Virus record (IMG/VR): IMGVR_UViG_3300031785_000059
Location: 1 to 22,532 of that record
From: a virus
Strand: one strand, 5' to 3'
DNA: 22,532 nucleotides
Numbering within the stretch: position 1 is the first letter of the stretch; each line of letters starts with the position of its first letter. Shown piece after piece: positions 21,964 to 22,532 of the stretch. The notes beneath the pieces were generated by a model, which saw nothing but the letters and a program-made list of their open reading frames with translations, was not told the origin of the DNA and made no database searches. Position numbers and translations under genes: made by a program.

Positions 21964-22229
21964 AAACATCAGAACGTGTATTAAATGCATTACAGCGTAT
22001 AAAAGAGTTGCTTATGTTAGTTTCTGATTGGTCAAAAAAAACTAAAGAAGAAGATAGACTTAACAAAGAATTTAAGGAAGCAAAACAAAAAATAATAGAT
22101 GATTTATATTTAAAATTAGGTGCTTTAAGTGATCGTTATATGTTTAACCATAAATCAGAATTTGTAACAAGAGAATATTTAATAGAATATGAGCTACTTA
22201 AAAAACAAATAAAAGAATTAGAAAAATGA
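21960..22229 (+). CDS. Helical charged protein, function unknown
   Basis: This 89-aa protein is almost entirely charged helix: MKTSERVLNALQRIKELLML, then KTKEEDRLNKEFKEAKQKII, then YLIEYELLKKQIKELEK. It has no cysteine and no membrane segment. It overlaps both the upstream and the downstream gene by ATGA. Charged coiled-coil proteins of this size often act as subunits or adaptors; nothing more specific is visible. Confidence 0.6.
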   Translation: MKTSERVLNALQRIKELLMLVSDWSKKTKEEDRLNKEFKEAKQKIIDDLYLKLGALSDRYMFNHKSEFVTREYLIEYELLKKQIKELEK

Positions 22230-22532
22230 ACCCGCAGAAGAATAAAGGGGATAGGGCAGAAAGAGAAGCATGTATATATTTAACAGCATCTACTGGTTAT
22301 ATAGTTGAGCGAAGATTTGGCGCAGGTCAGGACAAAGATAAAGGGGATCTCACAGGCATACCAGATACAGTTCTACAAGTATGCGACTATAAGAACAAAA
22401 GCGAGGCAGTATTAAAAAAACCTAGAGAGGCCGAACAACAGCGATTAAATGCAGGTGTCAAACATGCAGCTACACTTGTTAGATTTAATAAAAGGCCAAA
22501 TTGTGCAGAGGGTGATAATTGGCGTGTATGTT
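22226..22532 (+). CDS. Holliday-junction-resolvase-like nuclease (partial, runs off the window)
   Basis: The start MNPQKNKGDRAEREACIYLT is followed by STGYIVERRFGAGQDKDKGD and LTGIPDTVLQVCDYKNKSEA. This has the order of an Hjc-type PD-(D/E)xK nuclease: an early acidic residue (E12 in RAERE), the metal-binding aspartate (D41 in KGDLTGIP), then D54-x-K56 in QVCDYKNK after a strand. It would cut branched DNA intermediates during replication or recombination, before packaging. About 102 codons are present; the 3' end is outside the window. It follows the upstream gene with an ATGA overlap. Alternative: a VRR-NUC or another endonuclease of the same fold. Confidence 0.65.
   Translation, partial: MNPQKNKGDRAEREACIYLTASTGYIVERRFGAGQDKDKGDLTGIPDTVLQVCDYKNKSEAVLKKPREAEQQRLNAGVKHAATLVRFNKRPNCAEGDNWRVC

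Overview
The window is the late structural region of a tailed double-stranded DNA phage (or prophage) with a long non-contractile, siphovirus-like tail. Every supported gene is on the + strand, and most are packed with ATGA or TAATG overlaps. The DNA is visibly AT-rich throughout. The packaging and head genes follow the lambda plan: a lambda gpA-type large terminase, a lambda gpB-type portal, and W-, FII- and U-like connector proteins. The tail-fibre proteins resemble families I remember from marine cyanophages (an Mtd-type N-terminal domain, a cupredoxin-like module, a glycine-rich adhesin, and a proline-rich protein containing ILNPPK and FYPP). My best guess is a phage of a marine picocyanobacterium or another low-GC marine bacterium. 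No search was run, so the host is inference.

Layout. 1-95: G-rich leader upstream of the terminase genes, a possible packaging-recognition site. 96-4642: small and large terminase, a two-domain W-like head-tail protein and the portal. 4629-7199: one long gene fusing an unassigned N-terminal domain, a Tudor-like domain, an HK97-type prohead protease and the HK97-fold major capsid protein, followed by an intrinsic terminator. 7243-8113: small head-completion and tail-terminator genes. 8176-9868: tail tube protein and the tail assembly chaperone pair, joined by an A AAA AAC -1 frameshift site. 9868-15175: tape measure, minor tail proteins, a J-like tail-tip hub and two duplicated M-like proteins. 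15181-20561: a large fibre/receptor-binding block, including three tandem paralogues and a glycine-rich adhesin. 20570-21281: a small basic protein and a proline-rich protein with a hydrophobic segment. 21282-21487: a non-coding segment dense in nested inverted repeats. 21488-22532: small genes of a different module, ending in a Holliday-junction-resolvase-like nuclease cut by the window edge.

How it works together: the terminases package DNA through the portal into a shell built from the fusion gene. The connector proteins join the head to a tail built from tube protein around the tape measure. The chaperones load the tape measure, and the J-like hub carries the fibres that find the host. 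No integrase, repressor, endolysin or recognised holin is visible, so lysogeny and lysis genes must lie outside if present.

The points most worth following up are: the protease-Tudor-capsid fusion with a candidate nested capsid start at 5859; the frameshift site at 9530-9536; the cupredoxin-like module with a complete H/C/H/M set in the fibre at 15181; the tandem fibre paralogues whose conserved C-terminal codons double as ribosome-binding sites; and the structured intergenic element at 21289-21429.
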